In this document: positions 16,110 through 25,304 of the stretch, piece by piece
Numbering within the stretch: position 1 is the first letter of the stretch
Layout: each line of letters starts with the position of its first letter
NCBI GenBank assembly: GCA_963617485.1
Contig: CAVEPA010000014.1
Location: forward strand, 1-48,750
Direction of reading: 5' to 3'
Origin: UBA1757 sp963617485
GTDB lineage: Bacteria; Bacteroidota; Bacteroidia; Bacteroidales; UBA1402
DNA: 48,750 nucleotides
Position numbers and translations under genes: made by a program
Notes under the pieces: generated by a model
Told to the model about the DNA's origin: nothing
Databases searched by the model: none
What the model saw: only the letters and a program-made list of their open reading frames with translations

Positions 16110-17459
16110 TTAACTATTCGCAAAAATAAGCTGCTGCACCGAGGGGCGCTGCCATAAACCTTGGTCGTAGGCCAAGTCTCCGTTGACAAAAACCCTCGAC
16201 ACACGATGGTGAAAACGCCAGCCTTCGTAGGGCGACCAGGCGCACTTGCTCAAGACCGCATCGCGGCTAAGCGTCCACGCGGGAACTTCCTCGACCAGCA
16301 CCAAATCGGCATAGTAACCCTCGCGCACATAGCCCCGGTCGGCAATATGGTAGAGCGTGGCCGGTGCATGACAGTATTTCTGCACAATTAAAGCTTGGTC
16401 AATCAGGCCGTTGCGCGCCAATTCGAGCAACAGCAGCAAATTGAACTGTATGCTGGGGCAACCCGACACAGCCGTCAGGGCATCGCCTTGTTTTTCGGCC
16501 AGCAGATGAGGCGCGTGGTCACTGCCCAAAGTATCGATATGCCCGTCTTTCAAGGCTGCTATCAAGGCCAGACGGTCGCTTTCCTGCTTGAGGGCGGGAT
16601 TGCATTTTATCAGCGAGCCATAAGAGGCGTAGTCTTTTGTACTCAAGAGCAGATAATGCGGACAGGTTTCGGCCGTAATGCGCTTGTCTTGCAAGGGGCC
16701 TTGACCGAACAGCGCAAGTTCCTGCGCCGTCGAGATATGCAATACGTGCAGGCGCGCACCATATTCTTCTGCCAGCCCCACCGCCAGCGACGTAGCTTCG
16801 TAGCAAGCCTCTTCGTCGCGGATACGGCTGTGGTATTCAATGGGAAGACGCTCCCCTACCGTTTGCATATAATGAGCCTTGTTGGCCTTGATGCGGGCTT
16901 CCGATTCGCAATGGACGGCTATCAGGGCCGGCACTTCGGCAAAGATACGCCGCAGCGAAGTTTCGTCATCGACCAGCATATTGCCCGTGGACGAGCCCAT
17001 GAACAGCTTGACGGCCGGCACGCGCCTGTAATCGGCCCGCAACAGACAGTCAATATTCTGGTTGGTTGCACCCAAATAGAATGCGTAGTTGGCCCAGGAG
17101 CGCCCCGCCGCCGACTCGTTCTTGGCCTGCCAGGCCTCAAGCGTAGTGGTCTGCGGCTGCGTGTTGGGCATATCCATATAGGAAGTGACACCACCGGCCA
17201 AAGCCGCACGCGATTCACTTTCGATATCTGCCTTGTGGCAAAGCCCAGGGTCGCGAAAATGCACGTGTGTGTCGATAAGGCCGGGCAAGAGGTAGCGTCC
17301 GCGTGCATCTATACAGCGGTCTACCCTCTCCCTTAAAGACAGCGAAGGCGTATCGTCACCACGGTAGATGTGGGCAATACGCTCTCCGTCAATCAATATC
17401 GAGCCCAGAAATACTTCGCCTTCGTTGACAATATTGGCGTCTTGAATCAAAGTTTTCAT
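16110..17459 (-). CDS. pyrC: Dihydroorotase
   Basis: 449 residues, class I dihydroorotase of the amidohydrolase superfamily, catalysing ring closure of carbamoyl aspartate to dihydroorotate in pyrimidine synthesis. Zn-binding DTHVHFRDPG is at residues 63-72. VKLFMGSSTGNMLVDD, the HVLHISTAQE block, TAETCPHYLLLS and the catalytic LGSDHAPH follow. The N- and C-terminal strands form the usual flanking beta sandwich (IDARGRYLLPGLID; LVLVEE). The start lies 12 bases after the glycosyltransferase stop, so the two are probably co-transcribed, as is common in Bacteroidales. Confidence 0.95.
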   Translation of the reverse strand: MKTLIQDANIVNEGEVFLGSILIDGERIAHIYRGDDTPSLSLRERVDRCIDARGRYLLPGLIDTHVHFRDPGLCHKADIESESRAALAGGVTSYMDMPNTQPQTTTLEAWQAKNESAAGRSWANYAFYLGATNQNIDCLLRADYRRVPAVKLFMGSSTGNMLVDDETSLRRIFAEVPALIAVHCESEARIKANKAHYMQTVGERLPIEYHSRIRDEEACYEATSLAVGLAEEYGARLHVLHISTAQELALFGQGPLQDKRITAETCPHYLLLSTKDYASYGSLIKCNPALKQESDRLALIAALKDGHIDTLGSDHAPHLLAEKQGDALTAVSGCPSIQFNLLLLLELARNGLIDQALIVQKYCHAPATLYHIADRGYVREGYYADLVLVEEVPAWTLSRDAVLSKCAWSPYEGWRFHHRVSRVFVNGDLAYDQGLWQRPSVQQLIFANS

Positions 17460-17471
17460 AGGCCTCCCTTA

Positions 17472-18218
17472 TTATTTCTTACGCGGATATTTTCTGAAGA
17501 AACTGCTCCATTTAAGACGGACCACACCGAAGACGGCTTCGCTGAAAATGCCGCCGCTCATCTTGGATGTTCCCAGTTCGCGGTTGGTAAACACGATAGG
17601 CACTTCCACCACCTTGAAACCGCATTTGGTGGAGGTGAATTTCATCTCTATCTGGAAGGCATAGCCTTTGAACCTAATCTTGTCGAGTTCGATGGTTTCC
17701 AGCACTTCACGACGATAGCACATAAATCCGGCCGTGGTGTCGAAGATATGCATACCCGTCACAATGCGCACGTAGGCCGAAGCGTAATAAGACATCAGCA
17801 CGCGGCCGATGGGCCAGTTGACCACATTCACCAGACGGTTGATGTAACGCGAACCGATAGCCACGTCAGCACCGTCTTCGCTACAGGCCTTGTACAAACG
17901 CAACAGGTCTTTGGGGTTGTGCGAAAAATCGGCATCCATCTCGAAAATGAAGTCGTACTTGTGTTCGATGGCCCATTGGAAACCACGGATATATGCGGTA
18001 CCCAGGCCCAATTTGCCACTGCGCTGTATCATGTGCAGTTCTTCGGCGAACTCCTTTTCTTGCAAAGACTTGACAATTTCGGCTGTGCCGTCGGGCGAAC
18101 CGTCGTCTACGACAAGTATGTGGAAAGGCTGTGGCAAAGAGAACACAGCCCTGATGATGGCTTCGATATTTTCCTTCTCGTTGTAGGTTGGGATGATAAC
18201 TACTGCATCCGATTTCAT
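17472..18218 (-). CDS. Polyprenol monophosphomannose synthase-like glycosyltransferase (GT2)
   Basis: 248 residues, a soluble GT-A fold of the Dpm1 type without the C-terminal membrane domains of longer relatives. VVIIPTYNEKENIEAIIRAV is at residues 6-25, the nucleotide-binding VDDGSPDGTAEIV follows, and the metal-binding DXD is EMDADFSHNP. The acceptor-side conserved block TAGFMCYRREVLE is present. Family members transfer mannose, or sometimes another hexose, from a nucleotide sugar to polyprenyl phosphate at the cytoplasmic membrane face, supplying lipid-linked sugar for glycan or protein O-glycosylation. The exact sugar cannot be told here. Confidence 0.9.
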   Translation of the reverse strand: MKSDAVVIIPTYNEKENIEAIIRAVFSLPQPFHILVVDDGSPDGTAEIVKSLQEKEFAEELHMIQRSGKLGLGTAYIRGFQWAIEHKYDFIFEMDADFSHNPKDLLRLYKACSEDGADVAIGSRYINRLVNVVNWPIGRVLMSYYASAYVRIVTGMHIFDTTAGFMCYRREVLETIELDKIRFKGYAFQIEMKFTSTKCGFKVVEVPIVFTNRELGTSKMSGGIFSEAVFGVVRLKWSSFFRKYPRKK

Positions 18219-18241
18219 AGAGGCTTGACTTTAAAAACTTC

Positions 18242-18249
18242 CAAAGATA
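18242..18249 (-). promoter_or_regulatory. -7 element (TATCTTTG) of the glycosyltransferase-pyrC unit
   Basis: Perfect minus-strand TAnnTTTG match, 24 bases upstream of ATG 18218, in the 80-base gap divergent from mfd. Confidence 0.6.
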
Positions 18250-18271
18250 GACAATTCTGCAATTTATTCCG

Positions 18272-18284
18272 TACTTTCGCGAAA
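18272..18284 (+). promoter_or_regulatory. mfd promoter core with a TTTCGCGAAA palindrome
   Basis: TACTTTCG (18272-18279) is one base off TAnnTTTG. It overlaps the perfect 10-base palindrome TTTCGCGAAA (18275-18284). The TTG start of mfd is only 15 bases past the palindrome, so the leader would be very short and a protein bound here would block initiation. Confidence 0.4.
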
Positions 18285-18298
18285 TTTTTTACGAGATT

Positions 18299-21200
18299 TT
18301 GGATTTAGAAGCTTTACTACCGCTCTACGACCAAAGCGCTGAGCTGAAGAGCCTCGCCTCGCAGCTACAGCAAAAGGACCCCAGACAGCATTTTCTGCTG
18401 AAGAATCTGGCGGGTTCTTCTGCCGCTTTGGCCTTGGCAGCCCTTTTCAGACTAAGGCAGGGTTCACTGGTGCTGGTACACGACGATGCCGACCGGGCCG
18501 CCTATCTTTACCACGATTTGGTGCATCTTTTCGGCAAGGACACCGTGCTGATGTTGCCCGCTAGTTTCAAACGCTCGCTCAAGTTCGGCCAGGACGATGC
18601 CGGCAACCATATTCTGCGTACCGTGGTGCTGAACGCCTTGCAGCAACAGGGCAAGAAGATTATCGTGGCCTATCCCGAGTCGTTTCTGGAAAAGGTACTT
18701 ACGCGCGATGAGTTGCAGCGTCAGACCTTGGCCTTACACAAAGGCGAGAAGGTGGACACCAACTTTATCGTGCAACTGCTTGTAAGCTTTGGCTTTACCG
18801 AAACCGATTACGTCTACGAACCCGGCCAGTTCGCCCGCCGCGGCAGCCTTATCGATGTCTATTCATGGAGCAACGAGCTGCCCTACCGTATCGACTTTTT
18901 CGGCGACGAGATTGAGAGCATCCGTTCTTTCGAAGTGGAAACGCAGCTGTCGAAGGAGTTCTACGACGATATCCAAATTATTCCCGAGAGCCGGCAAGAC
19001 CTGAGTTCGGCCGTGCCGGTGTGGCAGTATTTCGACCAAGACAGCCTGCTGTGTTTTTACGATTACGGCTATTGCATCAGCCACATGGACGCTTGTTACC
19101 AAGAAGCCCAAGAGGAAGCTGAGAACCAGACCATTGTAGACGGCAAGTCTTTTGCCCGGGCCATCGGAGAATTCCAAAGTCTGGAGTTCGGCCAGCAGGG
19201 ACATTTGCCCAACCAAAGCACCCTCGATTTTCACTGTACGGCCCAAGATGCCTACGGCAAGAATTTCGAGCTGGCAACGCAAAGTCTCGAAGGCTATCAG
19301 GACAAGGGTTACCGGCTGTTCATGCTCAGCAACAACCCCAAGCAGATTGAGCGTATACGCAGCATTTTTCGCGAGCGCAGCGAGCGCTTGCAGTTCGAAG
19401 CCATCAACGAAACTTTACACGAGGGCTTCATCGACCACCAGCTGAAACTGCTCTGCTATACCGACCACCAGCTCTTCAACCGTTTCCACAAATACAGTCT
19501 GCGCAGCGACAGTGCGCGTCAAGGCAAGATGGCGCTCACGCTCAAGGAACTGATGGAGTTCCAGTTCGGCGACTATGTGGTACATGCCGACCATGGTATC
19601 GGACGCTTCGGCGGCCTGTTCAAGACCACCATCAACGGTAAGCCGCAAGAGGTGCTCAAGATCATGTACAAAGACAACGATGTGGTTTTGGTGAGCATCC
19701 ACAACTTGAACCGCGTGTCGAAATATCGTGGCAAGGAGGGCGAGGAACCCACCATCCACAAGCTGAGCAGTGGCGTTTGGGAACGCATCAAAGACCGCAG
19801 CAAGAAGAAAATAAAGGATATCGCCCGCGACCTTATCCGCCTATACGCGGCACGTCTCAAGGAAAGCGGCTACCGATTCAGTCCCGACAGTTATCTGCAG
19901 GAAGCCTTGGAAGCCTCCTTTATGTACGAGGACACACCCGACCAGAGCAAAGCCACGGCCGACATCAAGCACGACATGGAAAGCGACAAGCCCATGGACC
20001 GGCTGGTGTGCGGCGATGTAGGTTTCGGCAAGACCGAACTGGCTATACGGGCTGCCTTCAAAGCCGTGGCCGACGGCAAACAGGTGGCCGTGCTGGTACC
20101 CACCACCGTGCTGGCCCTGCAACATTACCATACCTTCAGCGACCGCCTGGCCGACCTGCCCTGCACGGTCGATTACCTGAGCCGCACGCGCACGGCCGCC
20201 GACACCAAAAAATTGCTGGCCGAGCTCAAGGAAGGCAAGCCCGATATCCTTATCGGCACACACAAGCTCATCGGCAAAGATGTGAAGTTCAAAGACTTGG
20301 GCCTGCTTATCGTCGACGAAGAGCAGAAGTTCGGTGTCAGCGTCAAGGAAAAGTTGCGCCAGCTCAAAACCCAGGTGGACACGCTCACGCTGACGGCAAC
20401 GCCCATTCCGCGCACGCTGCAATTCTCGCTTATGGGAGCCCGCGACTTGTCCATCCTGTCGACACCGCCGGCCAACCGCTACCCCATCCAGACCGAAATT
20501 CATTGTCTGGACAAAGAACTGCTGCGCGATGCCATCCGCTTTGAAATGGAGCGCAACGGACAAGTATTCTTCGTCAACAACCGCGTAAGCGATCTGACGC
20601 ATTACCAAGAGCTTATCAAGGATGCCGTACCCGAGGCCAGAACGGTTATCGCCCATGGCCAGATGCCCGGCGAGATGATGGAAAAAATCATCATCGACTT
20701 CATCAACTTCGAATACGACGTGCTTATCTCGACCAGCATTGTGGAAAACGGCATCGACATACCCAACGCCAATACCATTTTCATCAACAACGCGCATTGC
20801 TTCGGCCTGAGCGACCTGCACCAGCTGCGCGGGCGTGTGGGACGTTGCAACAAAAAGGCTTTCTGCTACCTGCTGGCACCGCCCACCGAGAGTCTGAACC
20901 CCGATGCAAAACGCCGCCTGCAGGCCATCGAGAGTTTCTCGGAGCTGGGCAGCGGCCTGAACATCGCCATGCAAGACTTGGACATCCGGGGTGCGGGCAA
21001 CATGCTGGGTGCCGAACAGAGCGGTTTCATTGCCGATTTGGGCTTCGAGACTTACCAGCGCATCCTCAAGGAGGCTATGCACGAACTCAAGAGCGAGGAA
21101 TTTGCCGAGCTCTACCGCGACGAAGCCGTCGAACAAGCACAGCACGACCAAAATTATGTGAGCGACTGTCAGCTGGAATCGGACCTGTCGATGTATTTCG

Positions 21201-21631
21201 ACGAAAGCTATGTGCCTGGCTCTTCGGAACGTATGACGCTCTACCGCGAAATGGATGCGCTCGAAAGCGACCAGGCCATCGATGATTTCGAAAAACGCCT
21301 GACCGACCGTTTCGGGCCCATGCCCCAGGAAGCCGCCGACCTGCTTCAATTCATGCATATTCGTTTGGTTGCCAAGAGTTTGGGCATCGAAAAGCTTATC
21401 CTCAAGAACCAGCAGCTGATAGCCTATTTCGTGGCCAACCAGCAGTCGTCGTTCTATCAGTCGAACACCTTCGACGGGGTTATCCGCTACGCCACCGAAC
21501 ATTTCCGTCAGTGCAGGCTGCGCGAAGCCGGCGGCAAACGCTCCATCACGATAGCCAACGTCAACAATCTGGCCACGGCCCAAACCATCCTCCTGCAAAT
21601 GAAGGAATTGGGTCAGTCAACCACGGTCTGA
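18299..21631 (+). CDS. mfd: Transcription-repair coupling factor Mfd
   Basis: 1110 residues. It displaces RNA polymerase stalled at lesions and recruits UvrA. The start is taken as TTG 18299 because no ATG lies in frame upstream and the homologous N-terminus (LLPLYDQSAELKSLASQL) begins there. Domains in order are a UvrB-like N-terminus, the CarD/RNAP-interacting domain FGDYVVHADHGIGRFGGL near residue 422, RecG-like helicase motifs GDVGFGKTEL near 573 and IVDEEQKFGV near 672, ATPIPRTL, the QLRGRVGR motif near 842, and the TRCF C-terminal domain. Length and motifs are normal. Confidence 0.97.
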   Translation: MDLEALLPLYDQSAELKSLASQLQQKDPRQHFLLKNLAGSSAALALAALFRLRQGSLVLVHDDADRAAYLYHDLVHLFGKDTVLMLPASFKRSLKFGQDDAGNHILRTVVLNALQQQGKKIIVAYPESFLEKVLTRDELQRQTLALHKGEKVDTNFIVQLLVSFGFTETDYVYEPGQFARRGSLIDVYSWSNELPYRIDFFGDEIESIRSFEVETQLSKEFYDDIQIIPESRQDLSSAVPVWQYFDQDSLLCFYDYGYCISHMDACYQEAQEEAENQTIVDGKSFARAIGEFQSLEFGQQGHLPNQSTLDFHCTAQDAYGKNFELATQSLEGYQDKGYRLFMLSNNPKQIERIRSIFRERSERLQFEAINETLHEGFIDHQLKLLCYTDHQLFNRFHKYSLRSDSARQGKMALTLKELMEFQFGDYVVHADHGIGRFGGLFKTTINGKPQEVLKIMYKDNDVVLVSIHNLNRVSKYRGKEGEEPTIHKLSSGVWERIKDRSKKKIKDIARDLIRLYAARLKESGYRFSPDSYLQEALEASFMYEDTPDQSKATADIKHDMESDKPMDRLVCGDVGFGKTELAIRAAFKAVADGKQVAVLVPTTVLALQHYHTFSDRLADLPCTVDYLSRTRTAADTKKLLAELKEGKPDILIGTHKLIGKDVKFKDLGLLIVDEEQKFGVSVKEKLRQLKTQVDTLTLTATPIPRTLQFSLMGARDLSILSTPPANRYPIQTEIHCLDKELLRDAIRFEMERNGQVFFVNNRVSDLTHYQELIKDAVPEARTVIAHGQMPGEMMEKIIIDFINFEYDVLISTSIVENGIDIPNANTIFINNAHCFGLSDLHQLRGRVGRCNKKAFCYLLAPPTESLNPDAKRRLQAIESFSELGSGLNIAMQDLDIRGAGNMLGAEQSGFIADLGFETYQRILKEAMHELKSEEFAELYRDEAVEQAQHDQNYVSDCQLESDLSMYFDESYVPGSSERMTLYREMDALESDQAIDDFEKRLTDRFGPMPQEAADLLQFMHIRLVAKSLGIEKLILKNQQLIAYFVANQQSSFYQSNTFDGVIRYATEHFRQCRLREAGGKRSITIANVNNLATAQTILLQMKELGQSTTV

Positions 21632-21675
21632 GAAAAAATTGGGCATCCGCACCGCGCTATTCTGATAATAATGCT

Positions 21676-21683
21676 TATTTTTG
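21676..21683 (+). promoter_or_regulatory. -7 element (TATTTTTG) of the thrS operon
   Basis: Perfect TAnnTTTG match 50 bases before the thrS ATG, in the 101-base mfd-thrS gap. Confidence 0.55.
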
Positions 21684-21732
21684 CGCTTCTTAACGAAAAG
21701 CCTAACCGCATATTCAACTTACTTATATAGCA

Positions 21733-23676
21733 ATGACTATCAACATTACTTTTCCCGATGGTTCCGTTCGCTCGTATGAAAAAGGAACCACTGCCTACCA
21801 AGTGGCAGAAAGTATCAGTCCTCGTCTGGCACAATCGGTGCTCGCAGCCAGTGTCAACGATGTAACCCGCGATTTGAACCTTCCTTTGGAGGAAGATTGT
21901 CGTCTGAACCTGCTTAAATGGGAAGATGCCGAAGCCAAGCACGCTTTTTGGCACACTTCTTCCCACCTGATGGCCGAAGCTTTGCAGAGCCTCTATCCCG
22001 GCATTCAGTTCGGTATCGGTCCCGCCATCGAAAACGGATTCTACTACGATGTAGACCCCGGCGACACCGTCATCAAGGACAGCGACATTCCCGCCATCGA
22101 AGCCAAGGTGGCCGAACTTCTCACCAAGAAGTCGAAACTGGTCCGCCGCGAAATCAGCAAGCAGGATGCGCTCGACTATTTCGGCAAGCGCGGCGAAAGC
22201 TATAAAGTGGAACTTATCCAAGATTTGGAAGACGGCACCATCACCACCTACACCCAAGGCGATTTCACCGACCTTTGCCGCGGCCCGCACTTGATGGACA
22301 CTTCCGCCATCAAGGCTTTCAAGGTGCTGTCTATTGCCGGCGCCTATTGGAGAGGCGATGAAAAGCGCAAACAGCTTACCCGTATCTACGCCATCACCTT
22401 CCCCAAGAAGTCGATGCTAGACGAATACCTGAACCTGCTCGAAGAAGCCAAGAAACGCGACCACCGCAAAATCGGCAAGGAAATGGAACTTTTCATGTTC
22501 TCCGACATGGTGGGCAAAGGCTTGCCTATCTGGCTGCCCAAGGGAACAGCCCTGCGACTGCGTCTGGAAGACTTCCTCAAGAGAATACAGAAACATTATG
22601 GTTATCAGCAGGTTATCACCCCGCATATCGGCAACAAGCAGCTCTATGTTACTTCGGGTCACTGGGATCACTACGGCAAGGACAGCTTCCAGCCCATCAC
22701 CACTCCCGAAGAGGGCGAGGTTTATCTGCTCAAACCCATGAACTGCCCTCACCACTGTATGATCTACAAGAACAGCCCGCGCTCGTATAAAGACCTGCCC
22801 TTGCGCATCGCAGAATTCGGCACCGTCTACCGTTACGAACAGAGCGGCGAGCTGCACGGACTTACCCGCGTGCGCAGCTTTACGCAGGACGATGCCCATA
22901 TCTTCTGCCGTCAAGATCAGGTGAAGGACGAGTTCATCCGCGTGATGGAGATTATCGAAATCATCTTCAAGGCCTTGAATTTCGAAACTTTTGAAGCCCA
23001 GATTTCGCTGCGCGACCCCAAGGACACCACCAAATATGTCGGTAGCGACGAAGTTTGGGAAATGGCCGAGAAAGCCATTATCGAGGCTTGCGAAGAAAAG
23101 GGTCTGAAAGCCGTGGTCGAATATGGCGAAGCCGCTTTCTACGGTCCCAAGCTCGACTTTATGGTAAAAGATGCCTTGGGTCGCCGCTGGCAGTTGGGCA
23201 CCATCCAAGTGGACTACAACCTGCCCGAGCGCTTCCAGCTGGAATATGTGGGCAGCGACAACCAGAAATATCGTCCCGTGATGATTCACCGTGCGCCTTT
23301 CGGCTCTATGGAACGCTTCATCGCCGTGCTCATCGAGCATACCTGCGGCAAGTTCCCGCTTTGGCTCACGCCCGACCAGGTAGTGGTAATGCCTATCAGC
23401 GAGAAGTTCAACGACTATGCCAACGAAGTGGCCAAGACGCTCAACAAGCAGGACATCCGCACCATCGTGGACGACCGCAACGAAAAGATTGGCAAGAAAA
23501 TCCGCGACAACGAACTGAAACGTATCCCCTATCTGCTCATCGTTGGCCAGCAGGAAATGGAAAATAACGAAGTTTCCGTAAGAAAACAGGGCGGAATTGA
23601 CTTGGGAAAGAAAAAAATTGCTACTTTTGCGGCCGATTTAATTGCAGAGGTGGACAAAATGATGAACGTCATCTAG
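21733..23676 (+). CDS. thrS: Threonyl-tRNA synthetase
   Basis: 647 residues. It charges tRNA-Thr and edits mischarged Ser. An N-terminal TGS domain begins ITFPDGSVRSYEKGTTAYQV. The editing domain has AFWHTSSHLMAEAL, and further on DLCRGPHL. The class II catalytic core contains the Zn-binding MNCPHHCMIYKN near residue 337, motif 2 YRYEQSGELHGLTRVRSF (written as one conserved block), and motif 3 HRAPFGSMERF. The anticodon-binding domain ends the chain (VVVMPISEKFNDYA). First gene of thrS-infC-rpmI-rplT, a widely conserved translation operon. Confidence 0.98.
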   Translation: MTINITFPDGSVRSYEKGTTAYQVAESISPRLAQSVLAASVNDVTRDLNLPLEEDCRLNLLKWEDAEAKHAFWHTSSHLMAEALQSLYPGIQFGIGPAIENGFYYDVDPGDTVIKDSDIPAIEAKVAELLTKKSKLVRREISKQDALDYFGKRGESYKVELIQDLEDGTITTYTQGDFTDLCRGPHLMDTSAIKAFKVLSIAGAYWRGDEKRKQLTRIYAITFPKKSMLDEYLNLLEEAKKRDHRKIGKEMELFMFSDMVGKGLPIWLPKGTALRLRLEDFLKRIQKHYGYQQVITPHIGNKQLYVTSGHWDHYGKDSFQPITTPEEGEVYLLKPMNCPHHCMIYKNSPRSYKDLPLRIAEFGTVYRYEQSGELHGLTRVRSFTQDDAHIFCRQDQVKDEFIRVMEIIEIIFKALNFETFEAQISLRDPKDTTKYVGSDEVWEMAEKAIIEACEEKGLKAVVEYGEAAFYGPKLDFMVKDALGRRWQLGTIQVDYNLPERFQLEYVGSDNQKYRPVMIHRAPFGSMERFIAVLIEHTCGKFPLWLTPDQVVVMPISEKFNDYANEVAKTLNKQDIRTIVDDRNEKIGKKIRDNELKRIPYLLIVGQQEMENNEVSVRKQGGIDLGKKKIATFAADLIAEVDKMMNVI

Positions 23677-23728
23677 CAAAACCCAGCTGATAATTAAGTA
23701 TTTAACATTACTAACGCAAAGACATTGA

Positions 23729-24319
23729 ATGAAGAGTGACGATTTAAAATTTCAGTACCGAATCAACTCCGCCATCCGCGAAAAAGAAGTTCGCCTGGTG
23801 GGAGAGAACGTAGAGCAGGGCGTGTACAGTATCGCACAGGCTTTACACCTTGCAGAAGAGCAAGGACTTGACTTGGTTGAAATCTCGCCTAATGCAAAGC
23901 CTTGCGTTTGTCGGATAGTTGATTATCAGAAGTTTTTGTATCAGCAACGCAAGCGTCAGAAAGACCAGAAGGCCAAGGCTACCAAGGTTGTTGTCAAGGA
24001 AATCCGTTTCGGACCCCAAACCGACGACCACGATTACAACTTCAAGTTGAAGCATGCCATCGAATTCCTCAAGGAAGGTTCCAAAGTAAAGGCCTATGTA
24101 TTCTTCCGTGGACGCGCCATCATGTTCAAAAACCAAGGCGAAGTGCTTTTGCTCCGTTTTGCCAACGACCTGGAAGCTTACGGCAAGGTCGAGAGTATGC
24201 CCGTTCTGGAAGGCAAGCGCATGATTGTGATGATTGCGCCTCTTTCCAAGAAGAGCGGCGAAGCGCAGAAAGCCCAGAAGAAAGCCGAGGCTGAAGCCGA
24301 TGCCAAACAACAAGGATAG
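23729..24319 (+). CDS. infC: Translation initiation factor IF-3
   Basis: 196 residues. IF-3 binds the 30S subunit and checks start-codon selection. The N-domain begins FQYRINSAIREKEVRLVGEN and includes LDLVEISPNAKPCVCRIVDY. The C-domain has VKEIRFGPQTDDHDYNFKL and VKAYVFFRGRAIMF. An extra Lys/Ala/Glu-rich tail of about 20 residues follows the conserved part, which is common in Bacteroidota. The ATG start is ordinary, in contrast to the ATT/ATC starts used for autoregulation in many Proteobacteria. It begins 52 bases after thrS. Confidence 0.97.
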   Translation: MKSDDLKFQYRINSAIREKEVRLVGENVEQGVYSIAQALHLAEEQGLDLVEISPNAKPCVCRIVDYQKFLYQQRKRQKDQKAKATKVVVKEIRFGPQTDDHDYNFKLKHAIEFLKEGSKVKAYVFFRGRAIMFKNQGEVLLLRFANDLEAYGKVESMPVLEGKRMIVMIAPLSKKSGEAQKAQKKAEAEADAKQQG

Positions 24320-24379
24320 ACACCGTGTGAACGGCTTTATCAATAAATTTTTATCAATACAAATCTAAAAGTAAACATC

Positions 24380-24577
24380 ATGCCTAAGATGAAAACTAAC
24401 TCCGGTTCAAAAAAGAGGTTTGCCCTTACCGGAACAGGTAAAATCAAAAGAAAACATGCTTTCAAAAGTCACATTCTGACCAAGAAGACCATCAAGCAAA
24501 AACGTAACCTTTGCCACACCTCTATGGTTGACAAGACCAACGTTGAGGCCGTACGTTCTTTGTTGGCTTTGAAATAA
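24380..24577 (+). CDS. rpmI: Ribosomal protein bL35
   Basis: 65 residues, highly basic, matching bL35 throughout: MPKMKTNSGSKKRF at the start and the HILTKKTIKQKRNL block in the second half. A large-subunit protein that contacts 23S rRNA. It lies 60 bases after infC and 94 bases before rplT on the same strand. Confidence 0.97.
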   Translation: MPKMKTNSGSKKRFALTGTGKIKRKHAFKSHILTKKTIKQKRNLCHTSMVDKTNVEAVRSLLALK

Positions 24578-24671
24578 GCTGTTTCTGAATGAATTACTTT
24601 ATTATTTAACCGAATGCATAGCCACCAAGTTCAAGTACAGTTTGACGCTATCATTCAAAAAATGAATTAAC

Positions 24672-25022
24672 ATGCCTAGATCAGTAAATCACGTTGCTTC
24701 AAGAGCAAAAAGAAAGAAAATCCTTTCATTGACCAGAGGTTATTTTGGATCAAGAAAAAATGTTTGGACCGTTGCCAAGAACACTTGGGAAAAAGGTTTG
24801 ACCTATGCTTATCGCGACCGTAAGGCCAAGAAACGCGAATTCCGCGCTTTGTGGATTCAGCGTATCAACGCCGCTGCCCGCTTGGAAGGTTTTTCATACA
24901 GCCGCTTGATGGGTGCTTTGCACAAAGCCGGTATCGAAATCAACCGCAAGGTTTTGGCCGACCTGGCTATGAACGAGCCCCAAGCTTTCAAGGCTATCGT
25001 TGAGAAAGCCAAGAACGCCTAA
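24672..25022 (+). CDS. rplT: Ribosomal protein bL20
   Basis: 116 residues, full length. It begins MPRSVNHVASRAKRKKIL, with GYFGSRKNVWTVAKN, FRALWIQRINAAAR and the C-terminal GIEINRKVLADLA. bL20 is an early 50S assembly protein that in several phyla also represses its own operon. Last gene of the operon; a hairpin terminator begins 33 bases after the stop. Confidence 0.98.
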   Translation: MPRSVNHVASRAKRKKILSLTRGYFGSRKNVWTVAKNTWEKGLTYAYRDRKAKKREFRALWIQRINAAARLEGFSYSRLMGALHKAGIEINRKVLADLAMNEPQAFKAIVEKAKNA

Positions 25023-25054
25023 TCGGGCCTTCTGGAAAAATATTTCAAAAAAAA

Positions 25055-25087
25055 ACTGCTGTAGTGAATACTACGGCAGTTTTTTTA
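25055..25087 (+). terminator. Intrinsic terminator of the thrS-infC-rpmI-rplT operon
   Basis: Stem ACTGCTGTAGT (25055-25065) with ACTACGGCAGT (25070-25080): 11 pairs including one G-U, loop GAAT, followed by TTTTTT. The A-run on the left also makes it symmetrical. Confidence 0.85.
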
Positions 25088-25095
25088 TATATTTG
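25088..25095 (+). promoter_or_regulatory. -7 element (TATATTTG) of the 6S-like RNA
   Basis: Perfect TAnnTTTG match directly after the rplT terminator and 5 bases before the 5' arm of the RNA stem. This spacing fits transcription starting at about 25100. Confidence 0.7.
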
Positions 25096-25100
25096 TGTCC

Positions 25101-25288
25101 AAGTCGTGCTGATAACATTTTGGGAAACTCATCAAATTTATCAAAACACCGAGACTTGCTTGGCCTCCCAATGGCGGGCTACAATCTTTAAGATTGCTGT
25201 AGTGGCACAGTAGATTACAAAGGAAGGTCGGCGCTCAAATCTTGTTACTCGGAGTTTTCGCAAATCAACCAGCACGACTTTTTTTTTG
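25101..25288 (+). ncRNA. ssrS: 6S-like RNA (Bacteroidales-1 type)
   Basis: The first bases after the promoter, AAGTCGTGCTG (25101-25111), are perfectly complementary to CAGCACGACTT (25270-25280), which is followed by a T-run. The transcript of about 185 bases would therefore be closed by an 11-bp terminal stem that doubles as a terminator. Inside, GGGAAACTC near 25122 can pair with GAGTTTTC near 25252, and a further stem lies near the apex (CTACAATC ... GATTGCTGTAG, 25180-25202), leaving an internal open region. That rod with a central bubble is the 6S RNA design, which mimics an open promoter and sequesters RNA polymerase. As I recall, the Bacteroidales-1 RNA motif lies downstream of rplT and has been assigned to 6S RNA. 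No open frame competes here. Confidence 0.8.
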
Positions 25289-25304
25289 TACCTACTCAAG
25301 GCGC

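Noticed and set aside
19841..21598. 585-codon minus-strand open frame opposite mfd
   Set aside because: It covers the helicase and C-terminal domains of Mfd, and no family is recognisable in the antisense product.
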